Of a stretch of 64,000 bases of DNA, positions 9,821 through 20,047 are shown one piece after another (position 1 is the first letter of the stretch; each line of letters opens with the position of its first letter). The stretch is taken from contig JAJKFJ010020725.1 in NCBI GenBank assembly GCA_027382625.1, positions 88,200 through 152,199 of the forward strand. The letters run 5' to 3'. The notes below the pieces were generated by a model. That model did no database searches and was not told where the DNA came from. It was given only the letters and a program-made list of their open reading frames with translations. Origin of the DNA: Tetmemena sp. SeJ-2015 (Eukaryota > Ciliophora > Spirotrichea > Sporadotrichida > Oxytrichidae). A program made the translations under genes and the position numbers.

Positions 9821-12659
9821 TCACATCAAATTAAATTCCACATCATCATCCTCAAGCGAGTGAGTGGGTGTAGTTCAATCTTATCTATGAGCTGAAGATG
9901 ATCTGGGCCTAATCTTTCCAACACTATTTGCCAATTTAGAATTTAACTAGCTCCTTTCAGGGCTATGATTCACAGTCCTTAATAAGACAATAATTATAAA
10001 TCCTACCTTGCTATCCTTAGACGAATTTAGAGTAAGTGTTCTAACCTGATCTCTGACCACCTAAGTCAAAATTCTTTAAACCTGTCGCAGACTTTGATCG
10101 AGTCTCTGCATCTTTCTAGTAAAGTCTATTAGCTTCCTTGTTGAGATGAGAGTGAGTGAAGGCTTTTGAAGAAATCTTCTTTGAAAGCTTAGTAATAGGA
10201 TCATGCTAGTAAAGATTGCACATCAGCGCTTACATGTCATGGTTCCATCTATAATGAATAGTTAAAGACAATAGTAGTGCTTACTCATTTTTAAGTCCAA
10301 ATGCAAACTCTTCATCACTAGGCAGGTTGATGTGTCTTCTCTTCTTTTTCACTTGCTCGAGATTAGTTGGTTATGAAACTTCATTTGTAAACCCAGAGTA
10401 GTCTTTATTCTTAGGTATGGCTCCCTCTGCAAACATCATCTATGTGCCCACATATTCCCTTCTGATCTGCTTTCTCTCTTCTCTATCTTTAGCGTTTGGA
10501 AGTGGTGGCTTGGACTTCTTGTGTCCTCCAAAATTTATGAAACCTCCTACTCCATTCCCTTGTGCGTTCTCTTCCCCTGGTCTGGCTGAGCTATCAAGAC
10601 TAGATAAGCTGTGCTGCTTTTCTTGTAATTGCTTAAGATAGTTATGAGTATCCTTCATCTTGTCTGTATTAAGGAGACAGAATTTGGAGAAATCTATGTC
10701 GTTGGATTGGTTGTAATCAAGCACTTGGAAAATTTTCAAGAAGTCCTCTAGACTCAAGCGTATTCCTATGTTCTCAAGTCCAGTCATGAATTCCTTAAAG
10801 GATAACTAAAGTAAAATGGAGAGATGACTTTAAGTTTATAAGGAGAGATTGCCATCGTAGTTTTTATCGAAGGATCTGAATGCATGTCTGAAGTCTTTGA
10901 ACTTTTCTTCAATTCGCAAGTGTACATATCTTATGAGCTTATCTGTTTTGTCACTCAGTGTCTTGATATCAGTCTGGTATTCCAAACTAACCTTAAACGA
11001 ATTAGAGTTATTCGAGTCACCCTTAAGTCTAGAGGGGCAAGACATATATACATCGATGACCGCCTTGAGTTTGGTATAAGATAGATAGTGCGTCATCTTA
11101 TTATTCCAGAAGATCCTCTTATATTGTTCTAAGTAAGTTCAAAAAGAATTCTTAGGGGAATCTCAAGTTCATTAAAGAGATATAAATACTACTACATTTG
11201 GTAAAGCTTGAGAAGGAAATCAGATTTTCTCACGAATCCGAGTGCGTCCTATTTGCAACTCAGAAAGGCACTCTTGATATCATTCAGATGCCTAATATCG
11301 ATCCCATCCTTTTTCAGGTATTTTCTGATGTACGATGTCTCTTCATGATTGAATGTTGTGTTGATCGAAGCCTTGATGTACTTAGCGTTCTACTTATTTT
11401 TGTAGATATTGAGCTACTTACTTCCGCTAGAGAGATCTTTTGTTACAAGACTCTGCAGCATATCTATCGGAGGCTAAATTGTAATCTTCTTAAAGATCTC
11501 TGAGTTCTCAAGTTAAGAAGTGGAGTAATTTTAAAGTGGCTAAGTTAGTAAAGCTAACCGCTCCTTCTTAGAGAGCTTTTAACCAGATGCGAAATTCCCA
11601 GAGGCAGAAGATTGAGGCCTCGAATTTGAGAATTATTTCTTCTACTCTGAGAGGCGGGTTAGAATATTTTTGAACTATGGCTTTGGTGAGTCCATAGGTG
11701 TTTAGCTTTTGATGTTCTTATTGCCTGGAGTGAAGCTCCCTTAGGTCTAGCTCATGAATCCCTTAGAAGTGAGGCCTAGAGCAGCACTGTTCGTGTCTAT
11801 CTATCGAAGTTTGAGATCATCTTTTGAGGTCTGCTTAATCACCCATTTTCTACAGAAGACTTTTAATAAGGCGAAATAAATTTATTCACCTGTCTTAACG
11901 ACCATATTTTGATGAGCATTTTACTAATTAGCTAGCCATTTAAGATAACTTACATGGACTTATCTTGCTGAATCTAAGGAACGAGAAGCCTTATAATCTC
12001 CTCATAATAGATACAGTGAGGTTTACTTGAATCTGAGAGAGTAGCCATTACAAAGTCCATATCCTTATTTGATAAACAAACTCCAACTTTGTATGCTTCA
12101 AGTTCAAAAGTTCTGATCGGCACAGTCTTCAATCAAAAATTAACAAACTTATACTATAAAATTCAGTCCCAAATTTCTCTAGATTAAAGTTAATAAAACG
12201 AGTAAAAAGAATACCAGGGTCCTGCTATCTCAGTCTTTGCTTCAAAATTTACTTGCTGCTCCTAATAACCTTGAGCTTTTCAAGATCTATCTTTGCAATC
12301 TTGCTATTATAATCTTGCCCAGTCCCCATGCTAAGTAGACTTTGAGTACCACTTTACATAGTTTAATTGAACTTATTTTCCAGATTCAACTTCTTCTGAA
12401 TCCGTTGTTGGCTTGTTACTTTTTACAACTGTTAAATCAGTGGACTGGTTTTGAAGTTACCACTCTATCTGGCCTCTGTATCTTATTTCTCTCCTAGTGA
12501 TTTGAAGCTCTGATAAGTACTGTTCTTTAATGCATTCAGATTCTGGTGTGTTAGTCCCATTTATTAGTTTCGTGCTTGTATGGTAACAGGTTGAATGGCG
12601 AAGGAATGAATCGCAGGTTGTGCGGACTAATTATTTTAGGTGGCCACTAGCTCGCTCAT
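9821..12659 (-). CDS. EF-hand calcium-binding protein, several MDSs
   Basis: The frame starts MSELVATQNNQSAQPAIHSF at 12659. A Gln-rich first part is followed by TVPIRTFELEAYKVGV and IYYEEIIRLLVPQ. A Ser/Lys-rich linker comes next, then a segment with repeated helix pairs (TFNHEETSYIRKYLKKDG). The clearest hand is FRSFDKNYDGNLSFKEFMTG, with canonical loop positions D-N-D-N-S-E. It forms only after removing a 42-bp IES with repeat TCCTT (10798-10802, 10840-10844). A second, degenerate hand is FQVLDYNQSNDIDFSKF. A basic tail follows, with KKRRHINLPSDEEFAFGL. Likely stop 9821-9823 after SLEDDDVEFNLM; the last 150 bp and a frame change near 11,955 are uncertain. About 700-800 residues. Calcium binding is inferred from one good loop. 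Confidence 0.7.
10798..10844 (-). other. IES, 42 bp, pointer TCCTT, inside an EF-hand loop
   Basis: The reverse complement of TCCTT occurs at 10798-10802 and 10840-10844. With the insert the calcium loop reads DGNLSLQTQ and loses its residue-12 Glu. Without it the loop reads DKNYDGNLSFKEF. Because the length is a multiple of three, an ORF finder would not notice it. Confidence 0.7.
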
Positions 12660-12795
12660 TAACAAATTAACAATTATTTTATTAATTTCCCTTCGATGCT
12701 TAATCTTTTACCTCTACATAGTGGACAAAAATAGAATTTAACGGAGTCTTGTAAACTATTTTATTTTCAAATTCTGTGCTATAATAATTAATTTA

Positions 12796-13384
12796 ATGGT
12801 ATTCCCAATAGTGAAAGTTCTGGTGGTCGTCATCAAGACCAGCTCTAAACCTTTTGCAAACTTTCTCAAACTTTTAAACTCAATCTATTTTCTTTTTTAA
12901 TAGTATTTATAGTTGCTGCTTTACTTAAAAATAGGGGGACTGCGCAGGGTGTATTCATATGGTGCGGGAATAAAGCTAACGAGTTTGAGGCAAAGATGAC
13001 ATTCAGAGCTGCCAATCCAAATGTGAAGATTACTAAAGATAATCTCTATGTTCCCCCAATTACTACGGAACAGGCCTTTGTCAAGGGAGTCGAATACGCT
13101 CATGCATAAAAATAGCAATATATTTTCAATTTAATTAATAAATTATTTGACTGTGGAATTAGTAGTTCTGTATGGACTGATAGGAGCGTTGGGATTCTAT
13201 GAAATTCAAAAGAGTGTCAAAGCAAGTAAAAAGTTGGAGAAGCAGTTTAAGACTTTCGAAGAGTACCACAAAGAAGACTCTGAAAAGATTAATCACATGC
13301 AACAGACTATAGATTCCCTCTCAAGGAGCTCTCTTTCCTAAAGTCAAATCATAGCCAAGTTGCTACTGAGAGCAGAGCTGTGTG
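12796..13384 (+). CDS. OPA3-like mitochondrial membrane protein
   Basis: OPA3 family proteins are small mitochondrial membrane-associated proteins affecting morphology and lipid metabolism. The start is MVFPIVKVLVVVIKTSSKPF at 12796 (compare the family's N-terminal KTxSKPIAN). Two IESs are inferred: 59 bp with pointer AAA (12868, 12927) and 64 bp with pointer GAAT (13092, 13156). Joined, the protein reads ANFLKNRGTAQGVFIWCGNK, then EFEAKMTFR, then AFVKGVELVVLYGLIGALGF with one hydrophobic segment, then a basic coiled-coil tail. The order matches OPA3: SKP/AN motif, helix, acidic 'G-E-L' before the membrane stretch, C-terminal coil. The exact stop is unclear (about 13,384 in one frame, later in another). 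Divergent from the EF-hand gene by 136 bp. Confidence 0.62.
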
Positions 13385-13900
13385 AGATTCAAAAATAAAG
13401 AAAGATGACTTTTAGAAAGCCTATAAGAAATTATTTGCTGAATCTTTTCCAAAAATTCTATATTTTCTAAAATCTCTGGAAATGTGCAACTTGTAAATAA
13501 AGATTGATCTTAGATATTAAATTTTTATTAGAGATGAGAATTATAAAAAAGAAAGAGCAGGTATGAAATTCATCACTGTATTACCGCTTTCGAAATATAT
13601 TTAAAGAATGAAGGTCTTGTATAAAATAATTCTATAATTTATAACAATAGACTGATAAAAATTCGGAAAATCAATTGTGATGATTAAATTTGAATTGCAA
13701 AATCTAAGACCAGAGTCTATCATCTTAGAAAAGATGGTTATAATTCCATTTTTATTTAGGTTATAAGAAGGCAAGATATCTAGTTCTTTTAAAATAAATC
13801 CCCAGAGAGCTCTTCCAATCACAAACAAACCTATTAATTTAAAGAAGGAATTAAAATATTTGACCAAGGTGTTTCTTTGAGGCGATTTTCAAGCTTGAAA
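13385..13900. other. AT-rich stretch without a supported gene
   Basis: An 88-codon minus-strand frame at 13601-13867 (start MVKYFNSFFKLIGLFVIG) is open but matches nothing and uses none of the reassigned Gln codons. I treat the region as a spacer or IES. Confidence 0.4.
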
Positions 13901-13959
13901 AGGCTTTTAGGGTAGAAATAGAACAGCTAAGGTAATTAAAATAGCTTATATTTAATTAT

Positions 13960-14739
13960 AAGGTTCTCAAGAAGCATAATAATAAGAGTCTGTTTTACCA
14001 TTTATAATCCCCAGATAAAAGCCAGCAAATTAGAGACAGAGGGCAACTTCTTCGATTAAGGGAGAGGATTAACCAAAAACTCCAACTCCAGACTGGAGGA
14101 CTAAAATACTTAGCCAGGTAGTAGTGGATGACTAATATCTGTCCCAAGTTTCAATATAATCAGCAAACGTCCAATAAGAACTGAACTGTGCTCGAATTTC
14201 GATTTGCAATTCCATTAGAGGCTACACTCAAGCTGTGGAGAGATTCGACCAGAAATGCCAAGAAAAGATTAAAGAGCTTCAGATTACACATTCCTTTTTT
14301 AATGATAGTTAACCTAGGACGATAAAATTAGAGGAAAGAATAGCAGTAAAATAATTCACCTTATGTTTAAGATTCACATAATACAAACATTTACAAGTCT
14401 CTATCAGCATAGAAAGAGCATGCTAGCTCAAATCAGTAATTACAAGTCCATTCTACTTCTTCAGCAAACAATTTTCAAAATCGAAAATCTTCAATGAATG
14501 ATGATGATGAAGGTGATGTTCAAAATTATAAGGATTTAAGAACTTCGAAATTTAGAACAGCGAGGAAAGGTGCAAGTCAAAATAGAGAAACTAGAACTTC
14601 ATTCTTTTCTCGAAAACAGCCAATTGACCAGAAGAATTCAAGCTCAAACTTCCAGAATTTGAATTCTTCCTTTTAAATAGGAGCATAGAAATAGAAAAGT
14701 TCCTCTTAGAAGAGGAGAATAATGCTTGGAGCACAATGA
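13960..14739 (+). CDS. Unrecognised Gln/Ser/Asn-rich protein, C-terminal part
   Basis: The last 400 bp is clearly coding: it reads from about 14,337 through NNFQNRKSSMNDDDEGDVQN and RTSFFSRKQPIDQKNSSSNF to TGA 14737-14739, with several in-frame TAA/TAG codons. Upstream (13,960-14,330) two frames alternate and look coding in pieces (for example QAVERFDQKCQEKIKELQ), which suggests one or two small IESs I could not fix. No domain recognised. A foldback element begins 92 bp after the stop. Confidence 0.5.
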
Positions 14740-14831
14740 GTAATGAGTATTATGAAAAGTGGATTAATGTTCTGGAATGGAGTTCTTGAAGAAGGAATTT
14801 CATTCCTAGGACATGTGAAACAATTTTTGTA

Positions 14832-15869
14832 TTATGTTTTCAGCTTTGTTTTTTAAAATTCTAGTTTCCGTTGACCTTTCTACAGCTGGAGTCCATTTGT
14901 AGCATGTGGAGATAGTCACAGTTGAAAACCGAGTTTAAATCTAGGTGGAATTTATTTGAAAAACCGAAGTTAATTAAAATTAAACCGTCTAATTATTGAG
15001 TTACGCATCAATTAAATCAAAAATTAACTTTCACCGATTGGTACATTGGTAACATTACAATTAAGGCGTAACCGGTTTAAAAATCACACATCTAGTTTGC
15101 TAATGTGCAAGTGTACTAAACAGCCGATCCTCTATCAGATGCTTACTCCGGCGTACCGATAAGTCTCTCACAGTCTCTAAGTGTTTCCCCATTGGTCTAG
15201 GTGGCTAGGATAGGGCAAGCCGCCAAGTAGTAGGAGTCCGGGGTGTGCCCTTGTCAGTGCGGAGTACCCCCAGGGGGGTCGGGTTCGAACCCCACCGTTG
15301 ACCGGAGGCGTGTGTGCGTGAGAGTCGGTGTTTACAGAATGGACTTGGTCAGGATGAGTTGAGCAACAGTAACAGTGAGATGCGGTATGGGAGGTCACCG
15401 GTGGGGTTCGAACCCTACCCCCTGGGGGTACCTCGCACTGACCAAGGGGCACACCCCGGACTCCTACTACTTGGCGGCTTGCCCTATCCTAGCCACCTAG
15501 ACCAATGGGGAAACACCTTAGAGACTGTGAGAGACTTATCGGTACGCCGGAGTAAGCATCTGATAGAGGATCGGCTGTTTAGTACACTTGCACATTAGCA
15601 CAACTAGAGTGTGATTTTTAAAACCGGTTACGCCTTAATTGTACCAATGTACCAATGTACCAATCGGTGAAAGTTAATTTTTGATTTAATTGATGCGTAA
15701 CTCAATAATTAGACGGTTTAATTTTAATTAACTTCGGTTTTTCAAATAAATTCCACCTAGATTTAAACTCGGTTTTCAACTGTGACTATCTCCACATGCT
15801 ACAAATGGACTCCAGCTGTAGAAAGGTCAACGGAAACTAGAATTTTAAAAAACAAAGCTGAAAACATAA
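14832..15869. mobile_element. Foldback (MITE-like) element with TA target duplication
   Basis: Two arms of about 475 bp are near-perfect inverted repeats (14832-15305 against 15390-15869). The outer ends are TTATGTTTTCAGC and its complement. TA flanks both sides (14830-14831, 15870-15871), as expected of Tc1/mariner-type insertion. The arms are AT-rich outside and GC-rich inside; about 85 bp in the middle is unpaired. No transposase frame is visible, so it would be non-autonomous. It sits just past the stop of the Gln/Ser-rich gene. Confidence 0.85.
15184..15298 (+). repeat. tRNA-like A and B box sequence in each foldback arm
   Basis: TGGTCTAGGTGG at 15193-15204 resembles a tRNA A box, and GGTTCGAAC at 15282-15290 a B box (TΨC arm). 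The mirror copy lies at about 15,390-15,500 on the other strand. The boxes are about 80 bp apart, too far for a normal tRNA, and I cannot fold an acceptor stem. It may be a tRNA-derived (SINE-like) segment captured by the element. Confidence 0.45.
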
Positions 15870-15871
15870 TA

Positions 15872-16261
15872 TTATTAGAACTTCTGAACTTAATATACGA
15901 ATAAATTAGAATATTAATATACTTATGCTTTTCCTTTTAATTAAGAAATCGCAAGATTTATTCTTTAATAAATGAGAAATAAGCCATAGTTTCTCACAAT
16001 ATAGAAAAATCAAAGCCATCAAGTATTCACAATTTTTCATTGAAAGTTAAAAAGTTCAAATCTAGAATTAGTTGTCTTCAAATATATTTTTAATGTAGAT
16101 TACATTAAAAAATAAGGTGTAAAATTAGAATAAGTGAAAATAAAATAAAACTTTAGAAAATATAAAAATTTGAATTATAAATTTCAAAAGGGTAGACAAG
16201 CAACTTCTTTTCTCATTCTCAAAACTTACAAATAATTACCCAAGCACTATAAATCTTAAGT
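15872..16261. other. AT-rich spacer
   Basis: About 390 bp between the foldback and the IQ-motif gene; no ORF or repeat seen. It should hold the upstream region of that gene. Confidence 0.5.
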
Positions 16262-17534
16262 ATGGCCCAAAACTTACCTAACTTTGGCGGGAATAATAAC
16301 AAAAACGAGAGACACACGGGGATATCTCCAATAAAGATGATGCCTGAGAGACCTGACCTGGATGATATCGATTCACCTCGTGCTTATCTGCGTCAAATGG
16401 AGGAGAAATATATTTCTATTATCTTATTCTCTTTGATTGACTTGAAGTATTTATACGAGAAAGATGATCTAAATAACAGAGAACCCTTATCTCCCTCCGT
16501 ACAGCAAAAATTGTAATAAAGACTAGAATAGTTTGAGGAAAGAAAGCTAAACGATTCACATTTGGATTAGAGAGAGATAGACTTTCTAAAGTTCAAGTAA
16601 GAGCAGCGTGAATATCTAGACGCGAAGCTCAAAATTAAGGGCAGGCTGGAGTCACTGTAAAGAGAGTACAACTTTATTTCCCGGCTCGACAAAGATGACA
16701 TCGATTACATTTTTAGTCTTATACAATTTAATAAATTGTGATAAGCTTATAACAGATATATCATTTAAATGAATATATTTTGCAACGGAGGAGAGAATAA
16801 GCGGCCCTCCAAATTCAGAGGGTATTCAGGCGCCACCATAAAACCAAGCAAGAACTTTTAAAAGAGCAACTATTAAATGAAGCTGGAGGTATAGTGGATC
16901 CAAATGATGCTGAGGAATTGCGGAAGGTGCAGAGTCGTCGAGAAGATCTGCAACGCTTGAGGAAGAAAGTCGCTGAAAGAAAACAAGATAGGTTTTATGA
17001 AGAGATTGATAAGGAGAGGAGGACTGAACTTGCTGAGAAAGTCAGCCACAAAAAGAAACTCATCATAATTATAAAGAGTCGTCTATTTAATGCTATTTTA
17101 ACTTTACATACACGCTGAGATGGTAAAGAAGGATATAAATGCAATAGACTAGCAATTTGAGCAAGAGTATTCTGAGTATATGGGCAAATATATGCGTTAT
17201 GAAAGGAAGAGGCAATCAACATTGGAAAAGCAAAGGGAGATTGAAGTGATGCAAGAGTATCTACTCACTAAAGAAAACTGCGACCTAAATAAAATAGTTA
17301 TGTGGAGCTAAATTGCAGATAACTACACTTAAACATGATAGGCTTTATTTCTTATCAACTTAGAATGATATAGTTCGAGTGAGGAAAGAGCACATGGCAA
17401 GGCTCGACAGATATAGAAAAAGAAAAGACTGGGAGGCTTGGATAGAGGAGGATGATTTAGACTTGGAGGGAGAAAGAGTACTAGCCGAAATTAAAAACTA
17501 TAAGGCAGAGTATTTTTTCAATATCGATTTCTGA
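16262..17534 (+). CDS. IQ-motif coiled-coil protein
   Basis: The start is MAQNLPNFGGNNNKNERHTG at 16262. Two IESs are seen. One is 39 bp (pointer TAT, 16409 and 16448), giving RQMEEKYLYEKDDLNN. The other is 68 bp (pointer ATTTT, 16709-16713 and 16777-16781), giving DDIDYILQRRREQAALQIQR. The latter runs into an IQ motif, ALQIQRVFRRHHKTKQ, a calmodulin or light-chain binding helix. The rest is charged coiled coil (DLQRLRKKVAERKQDRFYEE; QFEQEYSEYMGKYMRYERKR) and the end is AEIKNYKAEYFFNIDF, TGA 17532-17534. Further frame changes near 17,070-17,120 and 17,290-17,380 imply two more insertions. About 340-360 residues. A ciliary or basal-body role is plausible for such proteins but not shown. Confidence 0.7.
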
Positions 17535-17629
17535 ATATAAACTAACACTCCTCCTATTTTCTAATCTAATTTTAAGAATTCCTTATCGTTCTAAATTCTT
17601 TCTAAATCTCTCTTTAACTTCTTGATAAG

Positions 17630-18772
17630 TTATGATCAGTATTTCAAACTAACATACTTTGATCAAGGGGTTCTAAGGAAGGGAGCTAGATAAGATTAAC
17701 TCTCTTCTCAGTATTGGATTGTTTTTCAAAGTATAGTTCATAAGCTTCCATGAAAATTCCTCCAGAGGTTCCTAAATCTAATGCTGGCTAAGCGCTATTA
17801 CTATCCTCAGTAATCTGGCTGTTGTTTGTATCAAGAAGCTTTTTCATTATCAAAGATAGAAGATCTTGGAAGAGGAAAATTGTTTTCCCACAACCTATAA
17901 ATTCTCAGTTAAAGTGTATCATACCCATCAGTCCATAAGTAAACAGAGTTACATTATATCCAAGATATAAGAATCTTTGTACATTATCTTCAGCAAACTT
18001 TAACAGACGATCTTAATTCAATTCTTGCCTTCAAGGATAATTTAATTTCTTATCTATGAAATTACCTCTGTTTCAGTTTGTTGACTTGGTGGTATTGATT
18101 TTCAGAGTCTCTGATAACTTCAAACACATTGATCTTTTCAAGTCTTGTCTTAATGCCACCACCTATTTTAGTTAGATATGAATGATTATACCAAGCTCTT
18201 CAAGTTCTTTGCACAGAGTGAGTATCTCTTAAGCATCTTTGGCTCTTTCATTACTCTTCTCTTACGATCTTACTTAGAGCTTTTCTATAATTAAAAAATG
18301 AAAAAGATTAAATAAAAAACTTACTGCTGTGTTATTGCTTTGCTTAAATTTAACTGGAGCGTAAAGTATTAGGATTGCTTTACTCTCTTTAGGACTACTT
18401 TTCCAAATCCTGATTAAAATTGTGACTCTATCTGTCAGTTTGAGGATCATGTTAAAACTTGAGAGTCTTATTTTTCCTTCCCTTAGATTTTAATCTACTG
18501 TTCTGCATACCTTTTTTTTAAAAAAAATTTTTTAAAAATTTTTTTTAGGGGTTTTAAAATTTTTCAAAAAAAAATTCATAGATTGATTCTCTCAAAAGCT
18601 TATTTATCAATCTCAACTCAGTGTCACCTTTCCCAAATATGCTAATCAACTCATCATAGAGGTTATTCATCATGTCAGCTATTTACTCGAAGGATCGTTT
18701 ATCTTAATTCGCTTTCGACACTTCATCACTTACCTAATTCACTAAAGTTTCAATCCTTAAAAGAAAACTCAT
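17630..18772 (-). CDS. Kinesin, amino half with P-loop (probable scrambled gene, part 1)
   Basis: Kinesins are ATP-driven microtubule motors. The block starts MSFLLRIETLVNQVSDEVSK at 18772 and passes a strand resembling the motor start (RVTILIRIWKSSP). It reaches NVQRFLYLGYNVTLFTYGLM-GCGKTIF, the kinesin P-loop region (consensus GYNGTIFAYGQTGSGKT). A 30-nt GT-AG interval (17895-17924) splits the P-loop and must be removed; it may be an intron or an IES with pointer GGT. Coding continues through IFLFQDLLSLIMKKLLD to QLPSLEPLDQS and then stops making sense near TGATCATAA (17630-17638). Switch I, switch II and the tail are absent here; they occur on the plus strand at 30,197. A homopolymer-like patch at 18,508-18,570 interrupts the frame. 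Confidence 0.62.
18505..18575. other. Homopolymer-dominated patch
   Basis: Runs of T and A with a few G (for example TTTTTTTAAAAAAAATTTTT) break an otherwise good frame in the kinesin block. It looks more like low-quality consensus than biology. Confidence 0.4.
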
Positions 18773-18848
18773 AGGTTAATGAAAGAAGAAAGTATATAAA
18801 ACATCAAAGGAAATTAACTCAATCAATAGTAATAGGATAATCAGTCTT

Positions 18849-19914
18849 TCAGATATTTCTGCTGGCTGCTTCTAAGTTGATTGAAATGTAAGGGCACTTC
18901 TCCAAAGTGTAAAGCAGTTCTATCACTCCCAAGTGATCTATCTTGATGTTAGCACTACCTGGATGTTTCAAAACGGTAAAGAGCTTGTTGAGTATATCCT
19001 TCTTAAGAACTATCTTATACTTCTCCTTCAGATTGGTGACATCCTCTATTTGCGCATTTATGCTTCTGCTAATCTGAGTGTTTATCTTTTATGAGCTGAG
19101 CTTAAGCCAGTACCCCTTAGCCTCGTTTATCTCTTGAGAACTGAGCTGCTCTGCGTTTCTGTTCAGAGGTGACTCTACCAGACCATTGGAGAAGAGATCT
19201 ACATTAGGTGCAGTTGCCTTGAAAGTTATCTTCGCCTGATCGTCCGACACTATATTCACTCTCTTATAGAACTTCTCCAAGATAGAGCCACAGAAGTGAG
19301 TGTCAAGCTAGAATTCTACTTCTTTCTTAGATGGAGGGTCAGGATACAAGTTCAAGTCAAAGAAGCAATTGATTTCGATAAAAGAGCGGATGCAGTCCTT
19401 GGTTGTAGGAATGGTGCCTAGGATATCGATGTATTTCTTAAGCTCTCCATTAGTAGTAGTTTGAGTCAGCTTGAATTAACCTTCATATCCCAATTCGAAA
19501 AGCACTTTCAGATTCTCAAGGAAGATTGGCATACTCAGTGGAGAGATAAGGATCGCATTCTTGTCCTTCTAAGATTTTATGTTGTAGTTGGTGAAGAATT
19601 CTATTTTCTATAAAGATGATGAACACGAAAATCTTGATTACATCTCCTGTGGCTGATGCTTGGAATTAGTTCTGCACATAAATGCGGGCATGCACTTTAT
19701 CAAAGCCTCCTCTGCTTCCAGGGTATACTATCATAAGCTCTTAGTCAAAGTAGAAGTAGATCTTTTCGCCATTATCCCAGATTTAGTTCACAAGCTACAA
19801 GACCTCTAAGAATAGACAATTAACATAGGAAAAAAGAAGAAATATTTTAAAGATGTTGGACTTACTGTAAAGGTGCTCAATTTGTGCGCGCTTTAGTTCA
19901 AATTTAAGTTTCAT
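18849..19914 (-). CDS. Hus1-like 9-1-1 checkpoint clamp subunit
   Basis: Hus1, Rad1 and Rad9 form a PCNA-like ring loaded at DNA damage. The start is MKLKFELKRAQIEHLY at 19914 (Hus1 proteins begin MKFRA). A 60-nt intron GTAAGT...TTAG (19806-19865) is then removed to give YKVLQLVNQIWDNGEKIYFY. Further pieces are GGFDKVHARIYVQNQF, ILISPLSMPIFLENLKVLFE, KKEVEFQLDTHFCGSILEKF, NIVSDDQAKITFKATAPN and VLKKDILNKLFTVL. The stop is TGA 18849-18851. The alternation of strands and the length (about 300 residues) suit a clamp of two PCNA-like domains. The similarity is by pattern, so Rad1 or another clamp relative is possible. A frame change near 19,570-19,620 marks another IES. Confidence 0.5.
19806..19865 (-). 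other. Spliceosomal intron in the Hus1-like gene
   Basis: A GTAAGT donor and TTAG acceptor, 60 nt long. Splicing gives HLYKVLQLVNQIW in frame. It shows that both introns and IESs interrupt genes in this window. Confidence 0.65.
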
Positions 19915-20047
19915 GATTAGTTTATTGATTATTAAAGATTATAGAAAATTAAGAAATTAAGTAAATATTCATAGTCATAAGGTTCAGACAAGAGAAATAT
20001 ATCCTCAAACTCATTTGAATATTCAGCTCAGGCTTCGATTAAATCAA

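Noticed and set aside
11951..11960. A 5-bp IES with pointer TA in the EF-hand gene
   Set aside because: It would restore frame (giving YLKWLANQQ), but a two-base repeat over five bases is not distinguishable from a single sequence error.
13601..13867. Minus-strand 88-codon membrane-like ORF
   Set aside because: Hydrophobic by AT composition, no family resemblance, no reassigned codons, and no neighbouring MDS to join.
15184..15298. A functional tRNA gene (Glu-like)
   Set aside because: A and B boxes are about 80 bp apart without an intron-like insert in the right place, and no acceptor stem could be formed; kept only as a tRNA-like repeat.
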